Shown: in pieces, positions 10,451 through 21,203 of the stretch
How positions within the stretch are numbered: position 1 is the stretch's first letter
How the letters are laid out: the number at the start of each line of letters is the position of its first letter
Assembly (NCBI RefSeq): GCF_005403045.1
Contig: NZ_BJCL01000004.1
Location: 186,001 to 250,000 of the forward strand
Source of the DNA: Pseudaquabacterium pictum
GTDB lineage: Bacteria > Pseudomonadota > Gammaproteobacteria > Burkholderiales > Burkholderiaceae_C
Reading direction: 5' to 3'
DNA: 64,000 nt
The notes under the pieces: model-generated
Told to the model about the DNA's origin: nothing
What the model saw: only the letters and a program-made list of their open reading frames with translations
The model's database searches: none
Program-made: the position numbers and the translations under genes

Positions 10451-12010
10451 TCAGTCCTGGGCCAGCCGGAAGGCGCCCACCGCATCGGCCAGGCGCCCGG
10501 CCTGGTCGCGCAGCATGGCGGCGGCGGCGGCGCTTTCTTCCACCAGCGCGGCGTTCTGCTGCGTGCCCTGGTCCAGCGCGCTGACGGCCGCGCCCACCTG
10601 GGCGATGCCGCTGGTCTGTTGCCGTGCGGCGCCGCTGATCTCGGCCACCAGCGCATTGACGCGGCCGAACTGGGCCACGATCTCGCCCATGGTGGCGCCG
10701 GCCTCGGCCACCTGGCGGCTGCCGTCGGCCACCTGGGTCACGCTGCTGGCGATCAGGCCCTTGATCTCACGGGCGGCATCGGCGCTGCGCTGGGCCAGGC
10801 TGCGCACCTCGGCCGCCACCACGGCGAAGCCGCGGCCCTGCTCGCCGGCGCGCGAGGCTTCCACCGCCGCATTCAGCGCGAGGATGTTGGTCTGGAAGGC
10901 AATGCCGTCGATCACGTTGGTGATGTCGGCAATGCGGCGGCTGGCGTCCTCGATCTCGGCCATGGTCGCCACCACCTGGTGCACCACCGCGCCGCCACGC
11001 TCGGCGGCCTGGCTGGATTCGGCCGCCAGCGTGGTCGCCGTCTCGGCATGCACTGCCGTCTGCTGCACGCTGTCGGTGACGCCGGCCATGCCGGCGGCGG
11101 CGGCCTGCAGGCTGCTGGCCTGCTGGCTGGTGCGCTCGGCCAGATCCTGGTTGCCGCTGGCGATCTGGATGCTGCTGCTGGCCACGCTGTCGGCGCCATG
11201 GCGGATGGTGACCACGGTGTCGTGCAGGCGGTCGCGCATGCCTTCGAGCGCGGCGGCCACGCTGCCCTGGCAGGTGGGCGGCTGGTCGAAGCGGGTGGCC
11301 AGCGCGCCATCGGCGATGCGCTGGGCGAACCGGCGCAGCTGGTCGGGCTCGGCGCCCAGGCGGCGCAGCAGGCCATTGGCAAAGCGCAGCCCCAGCCCCA
11401 GCAGCAGCGCCACCATCGCCGCGGCCACGCCACCGGCCAGCAGGCGGTCCTGGGTGATCAGTGCATCGCGCTGGGCCAGGCGGCGGCCGGCACCGGCCTC
11501 GATCAGCGTGCCCAGCTGGTCCAGCCGGGTCTCCAGCTGCTTGAAATCGGCTTCGAAGCGGCTGCGCAGCGCCGGCACGGTGGCCTGGCCGCTCAGCGCC
11601 GCGTCGACCAGGGCCTGGGCGGCGCCCAGGTAGGCTTCGAGCACCGGGCGCAGGTCATCGGCCATCTGCTGCACCGCGGCATCGTCGGCATGCTGGACGA
11701 TCTGTTTCTGCGCCTCGACCAGGGTGCGCTGCATGTCGGCCAGCTCGGCACGCACGGCGGCCTGCTCGGCCGAAGCCGCCTGCGGGCCGGCGAGCAGGGC
11801 GCCGCGGGTGGTGGCCAGCAGGCCGTCGTGCACCATGTCCACCTGCAGCACCGCCCGCACCAGCTGCACATCGCCCAGCAGCTGGTCGGACAACGACTGG
11901 CTGTGCTGGATCTGCTGCTGGGCCAGGCCACCGAGCAGGGCGGCGCCGGCGCTGGCGATGGCGACGAACAGCAGCACGCTGCCGCGCACGGTCATGGATC
12001 TGGGGGACAT
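10451..12010 (-). CDS. Methyl-accepting chemotaxis protein
   Basis: 519-residue transmembrane receptor. The start at 12010 is set by AGGAG seven bases upstream. TM1 is at about residues 6-28, a periplasmic four-helix-type sensor region runs to about 180, TM2 at about 185-203, then a HAMP-like stretch. The signalling tip [20 protein letters not shown] is at about 365-385, flanked by long heptad coiled coils. The protein ends with AFRLAQD and has no NWETF-type CheR/CheB tether. It stands alone here, with no other che genes. The ligand is unknown. Confidence 0.95.
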   Translation of the reverse strand: MSPRSMTVRGSVLLFVAIASAGAALLGGLAQQQIQHSQSLSDQLLGDVQLVRAVLQVDMVHDGLLATTRGALLAGPQAASAEQAAVRAELADMQRTLVEAQKQIVQHADDAAVQQMADDLRPVLEAYLGAAQALVDAALSGQATVPALRSRFEADFKQLETRLDQLGTLIEAGAGRRLAQRDALITQDRLLAGGVAAAMVALLLGLGLRFANGLLRRLGAEPDQLRRFAQRIADGALATRFDQPPTCQGSVAAALEGMRDRLHDTVVTIRHGADSVASSSIQIASGNQDLAERTSQQASSLQAAAAGMAGVTDSVQQTAVHAETATTLAAESSQAAERGGAVVHQVVATMAEIEDASRRIADITNVIDGIAFQTNILALNAAVEASRAGEQGRGFAVVAAEVRSLAQRSADAAREIKGLIASSVTQVADGSRQVAEAGATMGEIVAQFGRVNALVAEISGAARQQTSGIAQVGAAVSALDQGTQQNAALVEESAAAAAMLRDQAGRLADAVGAFRLAQD

Positions 12011-12227
12011 GGGGACACTCCTGGGACAGCGGGGATGCGCGCGCCAGTCGGCATCCGGCCGCCAACACGCTGCCAGGCTTATCGGAGCGGCTGCAATCGA
12101 CATGACCCCCGGCAGGCGGTGGAGATCTCCCGACAGGCCGCTGCGTGCAATCCAGCACGGCGCGCGGCGCGCACCGCTGCGCCGCCGGGGACAGACAGCC
12201 GCCGTGGCCCGCTCCTACAGTGGCCGC

Positions 12228-13298
12228 ATGCAAGACACCACATTGCCGCCGCTGCAGCAGGGCCCGCAGATCTGGCTGGGCCCCGAGATGGCCGCCCGCA
12301 GCGACTGGATCGTGCCGCTGTCGTCGGCCGAGATCGCCGAGATTGCCGCGGCTGCCGAACCGCTGGCCGACCGCGGCGCCGACATCGCCGCGCTGACCGC
12401 GGCCGACTTCCCGCTGCCCACGCTGGCGCCGCGCCTGGCAGGCCTGCAGCAGCAGGTGCTGGAAGGCCGCGGCTTCGTGCTGCTGCGCGGCCTGCCGGTG
12501 GACCGCTGGCCGCTGCGGCTGAGCGCCACCGCCTTCTACGGCCTGGGCCTGCACCTGGGCAGCGCCGTCAGCCAGAACGCGCAGGGCCATGTGCTGGGCC
12601 ATGTGCGCGACCTGGGCCTGAAGAGCGACGACCCGCGGGTGCGCATCTACCAGACCGCCGAGCGCCAGACCTTCCACACCGACAGCTGCGACATCGTCGG
12701 CCTGCTGTGCCTGCAGGCGGCGAAGGCGGGCGGCCACTCGGCCCTGGTGAGCACCGGCGCGGTGTGGAACGCAGTGCTGCAGCAGCGGCCCGACCTGGCC
12801 GCCGCGCTGCTGCAGCCGGTGGCGACCGACCGCCGTGGCGAGGTGCCACCCGGCCAGCAGCCGTTCTTCACCATCCCGGTGCTGAACTGGTTCGACGGCC
12901 AGCTGTCGGGCATCTACCACCGGTCCTATGTCGATTCGGCCCAGCGCTTTGCCGATGCGCCGAAGCTGACGCCGCTGCAGCGCGAGGCGCTGGACCTGTT
13001 CGACAGCCTGTGCAACAGCCCGGCGATGCACTTCCTGATGACGCTGCAGCGCGGCGACATCCAGCTGGTGCACAACCACACCCTGCTGCACGACCGCACC
13101 GCCTTCACCGACTGGCCCGAGCCCGATCGCCGACGCCACCTGTTGCGGCTGTGGCTGGCGCCGGCCAACGCCCGGCCGCTGCCGCCGGTGTTCGCCCAGC
13201 GCTATGGCAGCGTGGTGCCGGGCGCCCGTGGCGGCGTGCCGCCGAAGAACGGCCAGCTGGTGGCCCCGCTGTCGCCCGACGGCGGCACGGTCGGTTGA
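12228..13298 (+). CDS. TauD/TfdA-family Fe(II)/2-oxoglutarate dioxygenase
   Basis: 356 residues. The facial triad is visible: His150-x-Asp152 in FHTDSCD and the distal His288 in HNHTLLHDR, followed by the 2-oxoglutarate-binding Arg region ([11 protein letters not shown], about 302-307). [18 protein letters not shown] and the [11 protein letters not shown] opening are typical of TfdA-like enzymes with organic-acid substrates. The ATG at 12228 was chosen because the frame further upstream has no family similarity and lies across the receptor's promoter region. It is followed 26 bases later by an acyl-CoA dehydrogenase, suggesting joint oxidation of a CoA- or carnitine-like substrate; that is inference. 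Confidence 0.92.
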   Translation: MQDTTLPPLQQGPQIWLGPEMAARSDWIVPLSSAEIAEIAAAAEPLADRGADIAALTAADFPLPTLAPRLAGLQQQVLEGRGFVLLRGLPVDRWPLRLSATAFYGLGLHLGSAVSQNAQGHVLGHVRDLGLKSDDPRVRIYQTAERQTFHTDSCDIVGLLCLQAAKAGGHSALVSTGAVWNAVLQQRPDLAAALLQPVATDRRGEVPPGQQPFFTIPVLNWFDGQLSGIYHRSYVDSAQRFADAPKLTPLQREALDLFDSLCNSPAMHFLMTLQRGDIQLVHNHTLLHDRTAFTDWPEPDRRRHLLRLWLAPANARPLPPVFAQRYGSVVPGARGGVPPKNGQLVAPLSPDGGTVG

Positions 13299-13324
13299 TC
13301 TCCCTTCCCAACCAGGAACCCGCG

Positions 13325-14530
<1,206 letters not shown>

Positions 14531-14543
14531 GCGGCAGCCCGGA

Positions 14544-14906
14544 TCAGGCCGGGACGAACCGCAGCAGCGCCGTCCCCGCCAGCGTGACGGCAATGGCCCG
14601 CACCCGCTGGTTGATGGCCAGCCCCGCAGCCCCGTGCGCCATCAGCCGCGGGCCCTCGTCCAGGTCGACCAGCACCAGGGTGTAGGGCGCCAGCGCGCGC
14701 CAGGCCTCGGTGGGTGCGCGGTGCACGGTGCTGACGGCGTACACCGTGCCGGTGCCGGCGGCATCGCACCAGGCCAGCCGGGCGCTGCCGCAGCCGGTGC
14801 AGGCGAAACGCTGGCCGGTCAACGCCGTGCCGCAGGCAGTGCAGCGCTGGTGGCGCAACACACCGGCGGCCAGGCCCTGGACGAAAGGGGACGCGGTGGG
14901 GTCCAT
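14544..14906 (-). CDS. DUF35 OB-fold protein with N-terminal zinc ribbon
   Basis: 120 residues. Four cysteines (Cys22, Cys25, Cys36, Cys39) form a rubredoxin-like zinc ribbon, followed by the OB-fold acyl-CoA-binding domain (GTGTVYAVSTVHRAP; YTLVLVDLDEGPRL). DUF35 proteins are partners of thiolase-fold enzymes or hydratases. The ATG at 14906 shares one base with the stop of the upstream thiolase-fold gene (TGATG), so the pair is translationally coupled. In steroid side-chain degradation the same arrangement (Ltp2 with a DUF35 partner) forms a retro-aldolase complex, which is the best hypothesis here. Confidence 0.92.
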   Translation of the reverse strand: MDPTASPFVQGLAAGVLRHQRCTACGTALTGQRFACTGCGSARLAWCDAAGTGTVYAVSTVHRAPTEAWRALAPYTLVLVDLDEGPRLMAHGAAGLAINQRVRAIAVTLAGTALLRFVPA

Positions 14907-16051
14907 CAAGCCTCCCGGGTCAGCACCAGGCTCACGTGGGACGACATCACGCCGCCATCGGCATGCACCAGGGCATGCGTGGCCGGCCGGGCCTGGCGGT
15001 CACCGGCCCGGCCGCCCAGCTGCAGCACCGTCTCCACCGCGTGGGCCATGCCACCGGCCACGCCGCAGTGGCCGTAGCTCAGCAGGCCGCCGTGCAGGTT
15101 CAGAGGCAGATCACCCTGCGGGCCGAAGACACCGGCCCGCGCCATCGCCGCGCTGCCGCCGCGCGGCGCGATGCCGATCTCCTCCAGCAGCATCACCAGG
15201 GTGATGGTGAAGGAGTCGTAGATGCCCAGGTGGCCGATCTGCGCCAGCGCCACGCCGGCCTCGGCCAGGGCGCACTGCGCCGCCTCGGCCGCGCCGCAGG
15301 CCAGCACGTCGGCCATGGCGCTCAGGTGCTGGTGGCGGTGGGCCTGGCCGGCACCGCGCAGCACCACACGCACACCGGGCCCGGGGTCGGCTGCCACCAC
15401 GAAGGCCGCCGCGCCATCGCTGATCGGGCAGCAGTCGGCCAGCTTCAGCGGCGTGGCGATCGGCTTGCTGGCCAGCACATCGGCCACCGTCAGCGGGCTG
15501 CGCAGCTGGGCGCCGGGGTGGGCCTGGGCATGGCGGCGCATCAGCACCGCCAGCTCGGCCAGATCGGCTTCGGTGGTGCCGGTGGCATGCAGGTAACGGC
15601 TGGCCATCAGCGCGTAGTAGGCCGGCACCGAGGCGCCGTTGGGCACCTCCATCTCGGCATCGCCCACCTGGGCCAGGGTCTGGATGGCACTGTCGCGGGC
15701 CTGGCCGCTCAGGCGGTTCTCGCCGGCCAGCACCAGCACCCGCCGGCAGCGGCCGCTGCGCACCAGGTCGCCGGCCAGCATCAGCAGTGCCGCGCCGGTG
15801 GCGCCGCCCAGTTGCACGCTGTGCGCGTAGGCCGGCCGCAGCGCCAGGCGCTCGGCCACCAGCGTGGACAGCATCAGGTGCGGCAGTGTGGTGGCATAAC
15901 CGCACAGCAGGCCGTCGATCTGGCCGCGGGCCAGGCCGGCATCGTCCAGCGCCGCCTGGGCAGCCTGGGCCATCAGGCCGATGGCGGTGCTGCCATCGTG
16001 CCGCCCGAAAGGCGTGCAACCCACGCCGGTGATGTTCGGCAATGCGGCCAT
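14906..16051 (-). CDS. Thiolase-fold lipid-transfer-type protein, probable Ltp2-like aldolase
   Basis: 381 residues of the SCP-x/Ltp thiolase branch (opens PNITGVGCTPFGRHDG). The nucleophilic Cys of true thiolases is missing: the expected site reads SVQLGGATG (about 78-86). Tyr278 (HLGIYDSF) and Tyr326 (LLSYGHCG) are present with the spacing of the two tyrosines proposed as catalytic in the Ltp2 aldolase of steroid degradation. With the coupled DUF35 gene this argues for C-C bond cleavage by retro-aldol chemistry instead of thiolysis. The in vivo substrate is unknown. The gene is six bases from the AI-2E family gene on the same strand. Confidence 0.87.
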   Translation of the reverse strand: MAALPNITGVGCTPFGRHDGSTAIGLMAQAAQAALDDAGLARGQIDGLLCGYATTLPHLMLSTLVAERLALRPAYAHSVQLGGATGAALLMLAGDLVRSGRCRRVLVLAGENRLSGQARDSAIQTLAQVGDAEMEVPNGASVPAYYALMASRYLHATGTTEADLAELAVLMRRHAQAHPGAQLRSPLTVADVLASKPIATPLKLADCCPISDGAAAFVVAADPGPGVRVVLRGAGQAHRHQHLSAMADVLACGAAEAAQCALAEAGVALAQIGHLGIYDSFTITLVMLLEEIGIAPRGGSAAMARAGVFGPQGDLPLNLHGGLLSYGHCGVAGGMAHAVETVLQLGGRAGDRQARPATHALVHADGGVMSSHVSLVLTREA

Positions 16052-16056
16052 GCTGC

Positions 16057-17097
16057 TCAGGCGCGGTCAGGGGCGGTGTGAACCACGATGTGCCAGGCGG
16101 CGATGAACATCGCCGCAATGGCCGGCCCCACCACGAAGCCGTTGAGCCCAAACACCGACATGCCGCCCAGCGTGGCGATCATCACCACGTAGTCGGGCAG
16201 CCGGGTGTCCTTGCCCACCAGGATGGGCCGCAGCAGGTTGTCGACCAGGCCGATCACCAGCACGCCCCAGGCGGTGAGGCCGGCAGCCTCCGCCCATTGG
16301 CCGTGCAGCGCGAACCACGTCGCCACCGGGGCCCAGACCAGGGCCGCGCCCACCGCCGGCACCAGCGACAGGAAGGTCATCAGCACCGCCCAGAGCAGCG
16401 CACCCTGCACGCCCAGCACCCAGAAGGCCAGGCCACCCAGCGCGCCCTGGGCCACCGCCACCAGCAGGCTGCCCTTGACGGTGGCGCGCACCACGGTGGC
16501 GAACTTGCTGCCCAGCGCCCGCTGGTGGGCCGCTGCCAGCGGCAGACCGGCGGCGATGGTGCGCACCAGGGCTTCGCCGTCGCGCACCAGGAAGAAGGCC
16601 AGGTACAGCGTGATGGCCAGGCTGGTGAGGAAGTCGAAGGTGTCCAGCCCGATGCCCAGCGCCCGGGTGGTGATCAGCTGTGCGGCCTGGGCCACGGCCG
16701 CCGTCATGCGGCGCTGCAGGCTGTCGAAATCGGCCACGCCGAAGCGCTGCAGCAGGCTGGCCACCCAGTCGGGCAGGGTGTTGAACAGCCGGCGCACCGC
16801 CAGCTCGGGCTGCCAGGCGCCGCTGTCGATCTGCTGGTAGACCACCGCCGCCTCGCGCGCCAGCGATGCCGCCACCAGCGTCAGCGGCAGCACGCCGATC
16901 AGCAGCACCGCGCCCAGCACCAGGCCGGCGGCCACGTTGCGGCGCCCGCCCACCCGCGGCAGCAGGCGGCGGAACATCGGCATGAAGATCAGGGCGATGA
17001 TCACCGCCCACAGGATGGCGCCCCAGAAGGGTTGCAGGATCCAGCCCAACGCCAGGGCGCAGGCCAGCAGCAGCAGGACAGGCAGTCGGGAAGCCAT
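16057..17097 (-). CDS. AI-2E family transporter (PerM/TqsA family)
   Basis: 346-residue inner-membrane protein, the usual size. The N-terminus opens directly into two hydrophobic helices (LPVLLLLACALALGWILQP; WGAILWAVIIALIF), then a loop domain with amphipathic sequence (about 80-150) and five or six further helices. The conserved late block with GLVDNLLRPILVG and LPDYVVMIATLGG is diagnostic for this family. Members include quorum-signal exporters and sodium/proton antiporters, so the name does not prove AI-2 transport. The ATG at 17097 is preferred; the frame runs further upstream but only across the end of the amidase gene. Confidence 0.93.
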   Translation of the reverse strand: MASRLPVLLLLACALALGWILQPFWGAILWAVIIALIFMPMFRRLLPRVGGRRNVAAGLVLGAVLLIGVLPLTLVAASLAREAAVVYQQIDSGAWQPELAVRRLFNTLPDWVASLLQRFGVADFDSLQRRMTAAVAQAAQLITTRALGIGLDTFDFLTSLAITLYLAFFLVRDGEALVRTIAAGLPLAAAHQRALGSKFATVVRATVKGSLLVAVAQGALGGLAFWVLGVQGALLWAVLMTFLSLVPAVGAALVWAPVATWFALHGQWAEAAGLTAWGVLVIGLVDNLLRPILVGKDTRLPDYVVMIATLGGMSVFGLNGFVVGPAIAAMFIAAWHIVVHTAPDRA

Positions 17098-17123
17098 GCA
17101 GGGGTCAGATGGAGACAGACTGC

Positions 17124-18533
17124 TCAGCGCGGATCGATCGGCGTCATCGGCGGCTGCCGCGCCTCGATGACGGCGGCGGCGTCGAGCACCAGGTCTTCGC
17201 GGAAACGCGGGCCGATGAGCTGCACGCCCATCGGCAGCGCGCCGGCCAGGCCGGTCGGCACCGACACGGCGGGCAGCCCCAGCACCGGCACCGCGAATTG
17301 CGACTCCTGCGCACGCAGCACGGCGGCCATGGATTCGGCGCTGTCCACATCCCGGCCCCAGGCGAAGGGTGGCTCGCCGGAGACCGGCGTCAGCACCAGC
17401 GGGTAGCGTTCCAGGAACAGCTGCCAACGCCGCACCAGGGTGGACCGCTTGGCCAGGGCCAGCAGGTGGGCGGTGTGGTCCAGCGCCGGCGAGGCGGCCA
17501 GCATCCAGCCGAAGGACCGGCGCACACCCTCGTCGCCATGGGCCTCGATGGCCGGCCACATGAAGCGGCGCGCCTCGTCGTTGCCCATCAGGTTCCACAG
17601 TTCGTGGGCCTCGGCCAGGCTGGGTGGCTCGGTCTCTTCCACGGTGTAGCCGGCGTCGGCCAGCCAGGCACCGGCCTGGCGCACCGCGGCCACCACCGCC
17701 GGGTCGGCCGGCTGGCCGTTGCAGCACACCGTCATCGCCACCCGCAGCGGCCGGTCCGGGGCCGGGCCGGTGAGCGGTGCGGGCACCCACCAGGGGTCGC
17801 GGGCATCGCCGGCGCTCATGGCCTGCAGCGCCAGGCGCACATCGACCACCTCGCGGGCCAGCGGGCCCTGCACCGACATCATCGCCATCGACAATGGCCG
17901 CTCGGCCTGGGCGCTGGGCAGGAAGGCCGGCACGCGGCCGAACGACGGCCGCAGGCCCACCACGCCGGTGCAGTAGGCCGGGTAGCGCACCGAGCCAGCC
18001 AGGTCATTGCCATGGGCGATGGCGCCCAGACCGGCGGCCACCGCCGCCGACGCGCCGCCGCTGGAGCCGCCCGGCGTGTGGTCGGCCGACCAGGGGTTCA
18101 GCGTGCGGCCGTGCAGCGCGTTGTCGGTGAACCAGCGCACCGAGAACGCCGGCGTGTTGGTGCGGCCGATGATGACGGCGCCGGCGCGGCGCAGGTTGGC
18201 CACCACCGGGCTGTCTTCGGGGGCGATGTTGTCGCGGTAGGCCACCACGCCGTTGGTGGTGGCGCGGCTGGCCACGTCGACATTCACCTTGACGGTGACC
18301 GGCACACCGTGCAGCACGCCCAGCGGATCGCCGCGGCGGCGGGCGGCATCGGCGGCGCGTGCGGCGGCCAGGGCCTCGTCGGCCATCACATCGACCACGG
18401 CATTCAGGCGCGGATTGACATCGGCCACCCGGGCCAGGCTGGACGCGACGGCTTCCTGCGCCGAGATGGCGCCGGTGCGGATGGCGGCGGCCAGGCGGTG
18501 TGCCGGCCAGCGCCAGAGAGCTTCGTCAGACAA
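17124..18533 (-). CDS. Amidase-signature family hydrolase
   Basis: 469 residues. The Ser-cisSer-Lys triad is visible as Lys82 (GVPVTVKVN), Ser157 (TPGGSSGG) and Ser181 (DLAGSVR), with spacing as in GatA. It hydrolyses a carboxamide, but the substrate is not predictable. The start is a TTG at 18533-18531: it is preceded by GGAGG at a six-base distance and gives the usual N-terminus, whereas no ATG is suitably placed. It is separate from the second amidase at 59886-61280 and differs in most of its sequence. There are 27 bases to the AI-2E gene and 52 to the tail-tube-like gene upstream. Confidence 0.92.
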   Translation of the reverse strand: MSDEALWRWPAHRLAAAIRTGAISAQEAVASSLARVADVNPRLNAVVDVMADEALAAARAADAARRRGDPLGVLHGVPVTVKVNVDVASRATTNGVVAYRDNIAPEDSPVVANLRRAGAVIIGRTNTPAFSVRWFTDNALHGRTLNPWSADHTPGGSSGGASAAVAAGLGAIAHGNDLAGSVRYPAYCTGVVGLRPSFGRVPAFLPSAQAERPLSMAMMSVQGPLAREVVDVRLALQAMSAGDARDPWWVPAPLTGPAPDRPLRVAMTVCCNGQPADPAVVAAVRQAGAWLADAGYTVEETEPPSLAEAHELWNLMGNDEARRFMWPAIEAHGDEGVRRSFGWMLAASPALDHTAHLLALAKRSTLVRRWQLFLERYPLVLTPVSGEPPFAWGRDVDSAESMAAVLRAQESQFAVPVLGLPAVSVPTGLAGALPMGVQLIGPRFREDLVLDAAAVIEARQPPMTPIDPR

Positions 18534-18585
18534 GGGGAACCTCCAGGTCAGGGTTGCGGTGGCCGCTGCAGCGGTGCAACGGCAG

Positions 18586-19473
18586 TCAGGCCAGCGTGAG
18601 CTTCATGCCGCCCACATCGAAGCGCAGCGTCAGCGTGGCGATGCGGTCTGCGGCGCCGCCCAGCGGCTCCTCGTCCATGCCGCTCAGCAGGCATCCCGTC
18701 AGCTGCACGCTGGCCAGCGTCTTCTTCAGCGCGGCGTCGAGCAGGTCCACCTGCAGCGCGAGGCCGTCGCGCTCGTCGATGCTGCCGTCGGCCACCAGCT
18801 TGTGCACCCAGGCGCGGGCCGCCTCGGCCCGGCGGGCGCTGACCGTGACCACCAGCTCGCCCAGCTGGCGCTGCACCATCTGCGGGTCGCGGTAGCCGCC
18901 GTTGAAGCGGTCCTGGGCCCAGCCCACCTGCAGCGTGGGCAGTTCCACCATGGTCACGGCATCGTCGCCAAACGGCAGGCCGACAAAGCGGAAGTTGCTG
19001 GCCATCAGCGGCCGGCGGCGGCTGGTGCCGCTCTTGAGCTTGCCGCTCGATGGTGCATCGTCCACACCGGCGACCAGCCAGCGCAGCGTCAGGCTGAGGG
19101 CACGCCTGCCGGCGCTGGCGTCCAGCACCGGCCAGGACAGCCCCGAGATGCAGGCGCCGCGGAAACCGATGCGGCGGCGGGCATTGAAGTTCATGTCCCC
19201 CACCAGCAGCGCGCCGTCGCGGGGCGCCATGTCGCCGGCCAGCGCCGCGCCCAGCCAGTCGACCAGCGGCCCCGGTTCCAGCAGATCGAACTCGGCCGCC
19301 ATCTCGCCCAGGGTCACCTGGGCGCTGCGGCGCACCACCATCTCGCGGCCGGTCGGCTGCGTGGCCATGTCGACGCGCAGGCTGGCCGGCTGCGCGCTGC
19401 GCAGGGGCCCGGCTGCCGCGCCGTCAAGTTCCAGGAACAATGCGCCGGTGGCGCTGGAAACAACAGTGGCCAT
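18586..19473 (-). CDS. Duplicated phage tail-tube-like (T4 gp19-type) protein, tentative
   Basis: 295 residues with no signal peptide. The protein is two copies of one domain. In the first half a W-L-G...R-D-G-x-L-x-V-x-D stretch is followed by CISGLSWPVLDA and a strand LTLRWLVAGVD. In the second half WVHKL...RDGLALQVD is followed by CLLSGMDEEPLGGA and LTLRFDVGGMK. The halves start with the similar FLELDG and FRFVGLPFG strands. This layout resembles the T4 gp19/tail-tube fold shared by phage tails and contractile injection systems, but I have no proof from sequence alone. No sheath, baseplate or spike genes are nearby. The ATG at 19473 lies just upstream of a typical start (MATVV). Confidence 0.6.
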   Translation of the reverse strand: MATVVSSATGALFLELDGAAAGPLRSAQPASLRVDMATQPTGREMVVRRSAQVTLGEMAAEFDLLEPGPLVDWLGAALAGDMAPRDGALLVGDMNFNARRRIGFRGACISGLSWPVLDASAGRRALSLTLRWLVAGVDDAPSSGKLKSGTSRRRPLMASNFRFVGLPFGDDAVTMVELPTLQVGWAQDRFNGGYRDPQMVQRQLGELVVTVSARRAEAARAWVHKLVADGSIDERDGLALQVDLLDAALKKTLASVQLTGCLLSGMDEEPLGGAADRIATLTLRFDVGGMKLTLA

Positions 19474-19574
19474 GGGCGGCTCCGCCGTGGTGGAGCGGCC
19501 AGCATAACAAGCACCCGGCAGGGTGGCGACCGGGTTTGTCAGGGCCGGCGCGGGCGTTGGCCGCAGGGGCGAGC

Positions 19575-21188
19575 TCAGCAAGACGCCGGCGTCAGCGAGA
19601 AGCCGGCATAGCCCTGCTGCTGCACCTCGGCGCACTTCTGCACATAGGCCGGAAAGCCGAACAGCGGCATGAAGATGCGCGGCTTGCCCGGGATGTTGGC
19701 GCCCAGGTACCAGCTGTTGCAGCCCAGGTAGATGGTGCGGGCGGCCACCGCATTGACATGGGCCACCCAGGCGGCCTCGGCCTCGGGCGTGGCCTCCAGC
19801 GTGCGCACGCCGCGGGCATCGAGATCGGTCACCGTGTCGGCGATCCATTGCACCTGGTGCTCGATGGCGACGATCACGTTGGTGAAGGCGGCGGTGGCGC
19901 CCGGCCCGGTCAGCGTGTACAGGTTGGGGAAGCCCGACAGGCACAGGCCCAGGTAGTTCAGCGGCCCGGCCCGCCAGTGCTGCTGGATGCTGCGGCCGCC
20001 GCGGCCGCGCAGGTCCAGCCGCAGCATGGTGCCGGTCATCGCGTCGAAGCCGGTGGCCAGGATCAGCGCATCCAGCGTGTGCTCCTCGCCGCCGGCCAGC
20101 ACGCCGGTGGCGGTGAAGCCGTCGATCGGCGTCGTCTGCAGATCGACCAGCCGCACGTTGGGCCGGTTGAAGGTGGCGTAGTAGCCGGTGTCCACGCACA
20201 GCCGCTTGCAGCCGATGGGGTGGCTGGGGCACAGCGCGGCGGCGGTGGCCGGGTCGTGCACGATGCTGCGGATCTTGTTGCGCACGAACTCGCCGGCCAG
20301 TTCATTGGCCGCCGGGTTGACGATCAGGTCGTTGAAGGTGCCCAGCAGGCCGAAGCCGCCGATCTGCCAGCGCTCCTCGAACATGCGTTCACGTTCTTCG
20401 GCCGACACCGAGAAGGCCGAGAAGCCATTGGGCGGCAGCATGGACCCGAAGCCGCCCATCATCTTGCGGTTGCGTTCGCGGAAGGCGGGGTAGTCGGCCT
20501 TGACCTGGGCTTCCAGCGCCTTGTCCAGCGGGCCGTTGTGGGCCGGCACCGCATAGGTGGGCGTGCGCTGGAACACGGTGAGCTGCGCCACCTGCGGCGC
20601 GATGGTGGTGATGGTCTGCACGCCCGACGAGCCGGTGCCGATCACGCCCACCCGCAGGCCGGTCAGGTCGACCGGCTCGTGCGGCCAGGCCGCCGTGTGC
20701 AGCACCCGACCCTTGAAATCCGAGAGGCCGGGAAAGTCGGGCTGGTTGGGCGTGGACAGCGGGCCGGTGGCCAGCACCAGGTGGCGCGCCGACCAGGAGC
20801 GGCCGTCCTTCGCCGCCACCTGCCAGACCAGCGCGGCCTCGTCCCAGTGCGCCGCGGCGATGCGGGTGTCCAGCAGGATGCCGTCGCGCAGCGCATAGCG
20901 GTCGGCCACATGGTTGGCATAGGCCAGCAGCTCAGGCTGGGCGGCATAGCGCTCGGTCCAGCACCAATCCTGCTGCAAGGCATCGTCGAAGCCGAAGCTG
21001 TACTCCAGGCTCTGGATGTCGACCCGCGCGCCGGGGTAGCGGTTGTGGTACCAGGTGCCGCCCACGCCCCCGGCGGCTTCCACCACCAGCGCGGTCAGCC
21101 CGCGCTGGCGTGCGGTGTGCAGCATGTACAGGCCGCCGAAGCCGGCGCCGACGATCAGCAGGTCAATGGGAGCGGGCGTGTGGGTCAT
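19575..21188 (-). CDS. Flavin-containing Baeyer-Villiger-type monooxygenase
   Basis: 537 residues, the usual size for class B flavoprotein monooxygenases. The FAD-binding GAGFGG lies at 14-19 followed by GGVGGTWYHNRYPGARVD. The Baeyer-Villiger fingerprint FKGRVLHTAAWPH is at 158-170, and the NADPH-binding GTGSSG at 184-189. These enzymes insert oxygen next to a ketone with NADPH and O2, giving esters or lactones. The closest character is that of the cyclohexanone/phenylacetone group (ending in a NSWYLGANIPGKPR block). Next to it on the same strand lies an old yellow enzyme; together they could act on cyclic or unsaturated ketones. Confidence 0.95.
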   Translation of the reverse strand: MTHTPAPIDLLIVGAGFGGLYMLHTARQRGLTALVVEAAGGVGGTWYHNRYPGARVDIQSLEYSFGFDDALQQDWCWTERYAAQPELLAYANHVADRYALRDGILLDTRIAAAHWDEAALVWQVAAKDGRSWSARHLVLATGPLSTPNQPDFPGLSDFKGRVLHTAAWPHEPVDLTGLRVGVIGTGSSGVQTITTIAPQVAQLTVFQRTPTYAVPAHNGPLDKALEAQVKADYPAFRERNRKMMGGFGSMLPPNGFSAFSVSAEERERMFEERWQIGGFGLLGTFNDLIVNPAANELAGEFVRNKIRSIVHDPATAAALCPSHPIGCKRLCVDTGYYATFNRPNVRLVDLQTTPIDGFTATGVLAGGEEHTLDALILATGFDAMTGTMLRLDLRGRGGRSIQQHWRAGPLNYLGLCLSGFPNLYTLTGPGATAAFTNVIVAIEHQVQWIADTVTDLDARGVRTLEATPEAEAAWVAHVNAVAARTIYLGCNSWYLGANIPGKPRIFMPLFGFPAYVQKCAEVQQQGYAGFSLTPASC

Positions 21189-21203
21189 GCGGAGGTTGCT
21201 CGT

